Made by a program: the position numbers and the translations under genes. The notes under the pieces were generated by a model. It searched no databases, was not told where the DNA came from, and saw only the letters and a list, made by a program, of their open reading frames with translations. Positions 13,251 through 13,876 of a DNA stretch of 13,876 bases are shown in pieces. This DNA is from Collinsella sp. Lineage in GTDB: Bacteria > Actinomycetota > Coriobacteriia > Coriobacteriales > Coriobacteriaceae. How positions within the stretch are numbered: the first letter of the stretch is position 1; each line of letters opens with the position of its first letter. Location: contig DXML01000017.1 of NCBI GenBank assembly GCA_019414205.1, positions 1 through 13,876 of the forward strand, read 5' to 3'.

Positions 13251-13876
13251 ATGTCCGAGAACGAAGAGATCATGAACGAGACCGAGAACGAGACCATGGC
13301 TGCCGAGGTCGAGGCAGTCGAGACCGTGGAGACCGAAGCTGCCGAGGTTGAGGCTGCTGACGAGGTTTCCGCCGAGGAGGAGGCCGAGGTTGTCGAGGCC
13401 GCCGTTGATTACGATGACGAAGAGCTGATGGACAAGATGCAGAAGGCCGCCCGCCTGCTGCGTAGCCGTCGCTTTGCTATTTCCAAGGAGGAGGAGGCCA
13501 AGGCCGAGCGCATGGCGAACATCGAGCGCGCCATCAAGCTTCTTGACCTCAAGCCTAAGATGGAGCAGAAGGAGATGTCCGACCTGCTGGGCATGCGCCT
13601 TCGTGAGCTCGATGGCCTGATGGCCGAGGCCGAGGCTGCCGATCTGGTTGGCCGCATCGACGACGCCGAGGGCGATATGCGCAAGATCGTCGTCTTCGCT
13701 GCCGAGGATGCCGCTGAGGGCCTGGTCGAGCTTGCCAACAAGAAGGAGAAGCTCCTGCCCGACCTTTCTTACGAGGAGGCCACCGAGCTGATGGCCGCTC
13801 TCGATAAGGTCATCGCTCCGCTCGTCGCCATGGGCCTGGACGAGGACCGCGGTCCTCGTCCAGGCCCATGGCGACG
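13251..13876 (+). CDS. Acidic-tailed MarR-like winged-helix protein, 3' end missing
   Basis: Open frame with no stop before the window end; 208 residues visible. Residues 1-57 are extremely acidic and low-complexity (repeats of the type VEAVETVETEAAEVEAA). Residues ~58-95 look helical and charged (MDKMQKAARLLRSRRFAISKEEEAKAER). Residues ~96-190 resemble a MarR-type winged helix: LLDLKPKMEQKEMSDLLGMRLRELDGLMAEAEAADLVGR (helix-turn-helix), a wing before MRKIVVFAAEDAAEGLVELANKKEKLL, and LSYEEATELMAALDKVIAPL as the dimerisation helix. The MarR relation is inferred from pattern, not a database match. Start ATG with GAAGGAG four bases upstream; a TTGACG -35-like box lies at 13150-13155 with no good -10. 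Residues after about Asp199 come from the far arm of a perfect palindrome and may be artificial. Confidence 0.75.
   Translation, partial: MSENEEIMNETENETMAAEVEAVETVETEAAEVEAADEVSAEEEAEVVEAAVDYDDEELMDKMQKAARLLRSRRFAISKEEEAKAERMANIERAIKLLDLKPKMEQKEMSDLLGMRLRELDGLMAEAEAADLVGRIDDAEGDMRKIVVFAAEDAAEGLVELANKKEKLLPDLSYEEATELMAALDKVIAPLVAMGLDEDRGPRPGPWR
13823..13876. repeat. Perfect 54-bp palindrome at the window end
   Basis: Two 27-base arms with no spacer, centred on CCGCGG between 13849 and 13850; the second arm ends at the last base. Every position pairs. The left arm is normal coding sequence of the 13251 gene; the right arm is its exact reverse complement. This is the expected form of a contig that folds back on itself. 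Confidence 0.95.

Noticed and set aside
1..13876. CRISPR arrays, tRNA/rRNA genes, insertion sequences, phage genes
   Set aside because: No regular short repeats with spacers, no cloverleaf, no transposase- or integrase-like products were seen on either strand. The repeats inside the surface genes are degenerate protein rungs, not a CRISPR array.

Overview
The window looks like chromosomal DNA of a high-GC actinobacterium of the gut class Coriobacteriia, most likely Collinsella or a close relative. This is inferred from strong G/C third-position bias, GTG starts with good Shine-Dalgarno sites, a Cys2 bile salt hydrolase, cell-surface proteins ending in an LAATG-type sorting signal, and paired short peptide deformylases. 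No taxonomic marker (rRNA) is present.

Left third (1-4731, all minus strand): a purine-type NCS2/AzgA-like permease is followed by a terminator and then two related secreted beta-helix surface proteins in tandem. The second surface gene is preceded by a 45-bp relic of the permease 3' end plus a second copy of its terminator. The layout is therefore a duplicated or recombined unit of [permease tail - terminator - upstream block - surface gene]. One surface protein carries a wall anchor. The other stops early, without one, at the window edge.

Middle (4886-9964): a short peptide-deformylase paralogue whose HExxH glutamate is methionine; its terminator; a choloylglycine/bile salt hydrolase; a minus-strand Kup potassium transporter; a 228-bp gap (8752-8979) rich in inverted repeats; and a minus-strand EamA exporter divergent from a LysR regulator, with a T-N11-A LysR box between them.

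Right third (10010-13876): the LysR gene; an alaA-type aminotransferase fused to an N-terminal XRE-type DNA-binding domain, with three copies of AAATTGAACT in the upstream region and a well-formed internal ribosome binding site and ATG exactly at the enzyme boundary; a convergent terminator; a second short deformylase with intact HExxH; and the start of an acidic, MarR-like protein. That last gene runs into a perfect 54-bp palindrome ending at the last base, which is more likely a contig fold-back than biology.

The best candidates for something undescribed are the self-regulated XRE-aminotransferase fusion with its phased operator array and the deformylase pair with complementary catalytic losses. 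No stretch over about 300 bp is without a gene; the gaps at 1155-1425, 3211-3417 and 8752-8979 are described as features.
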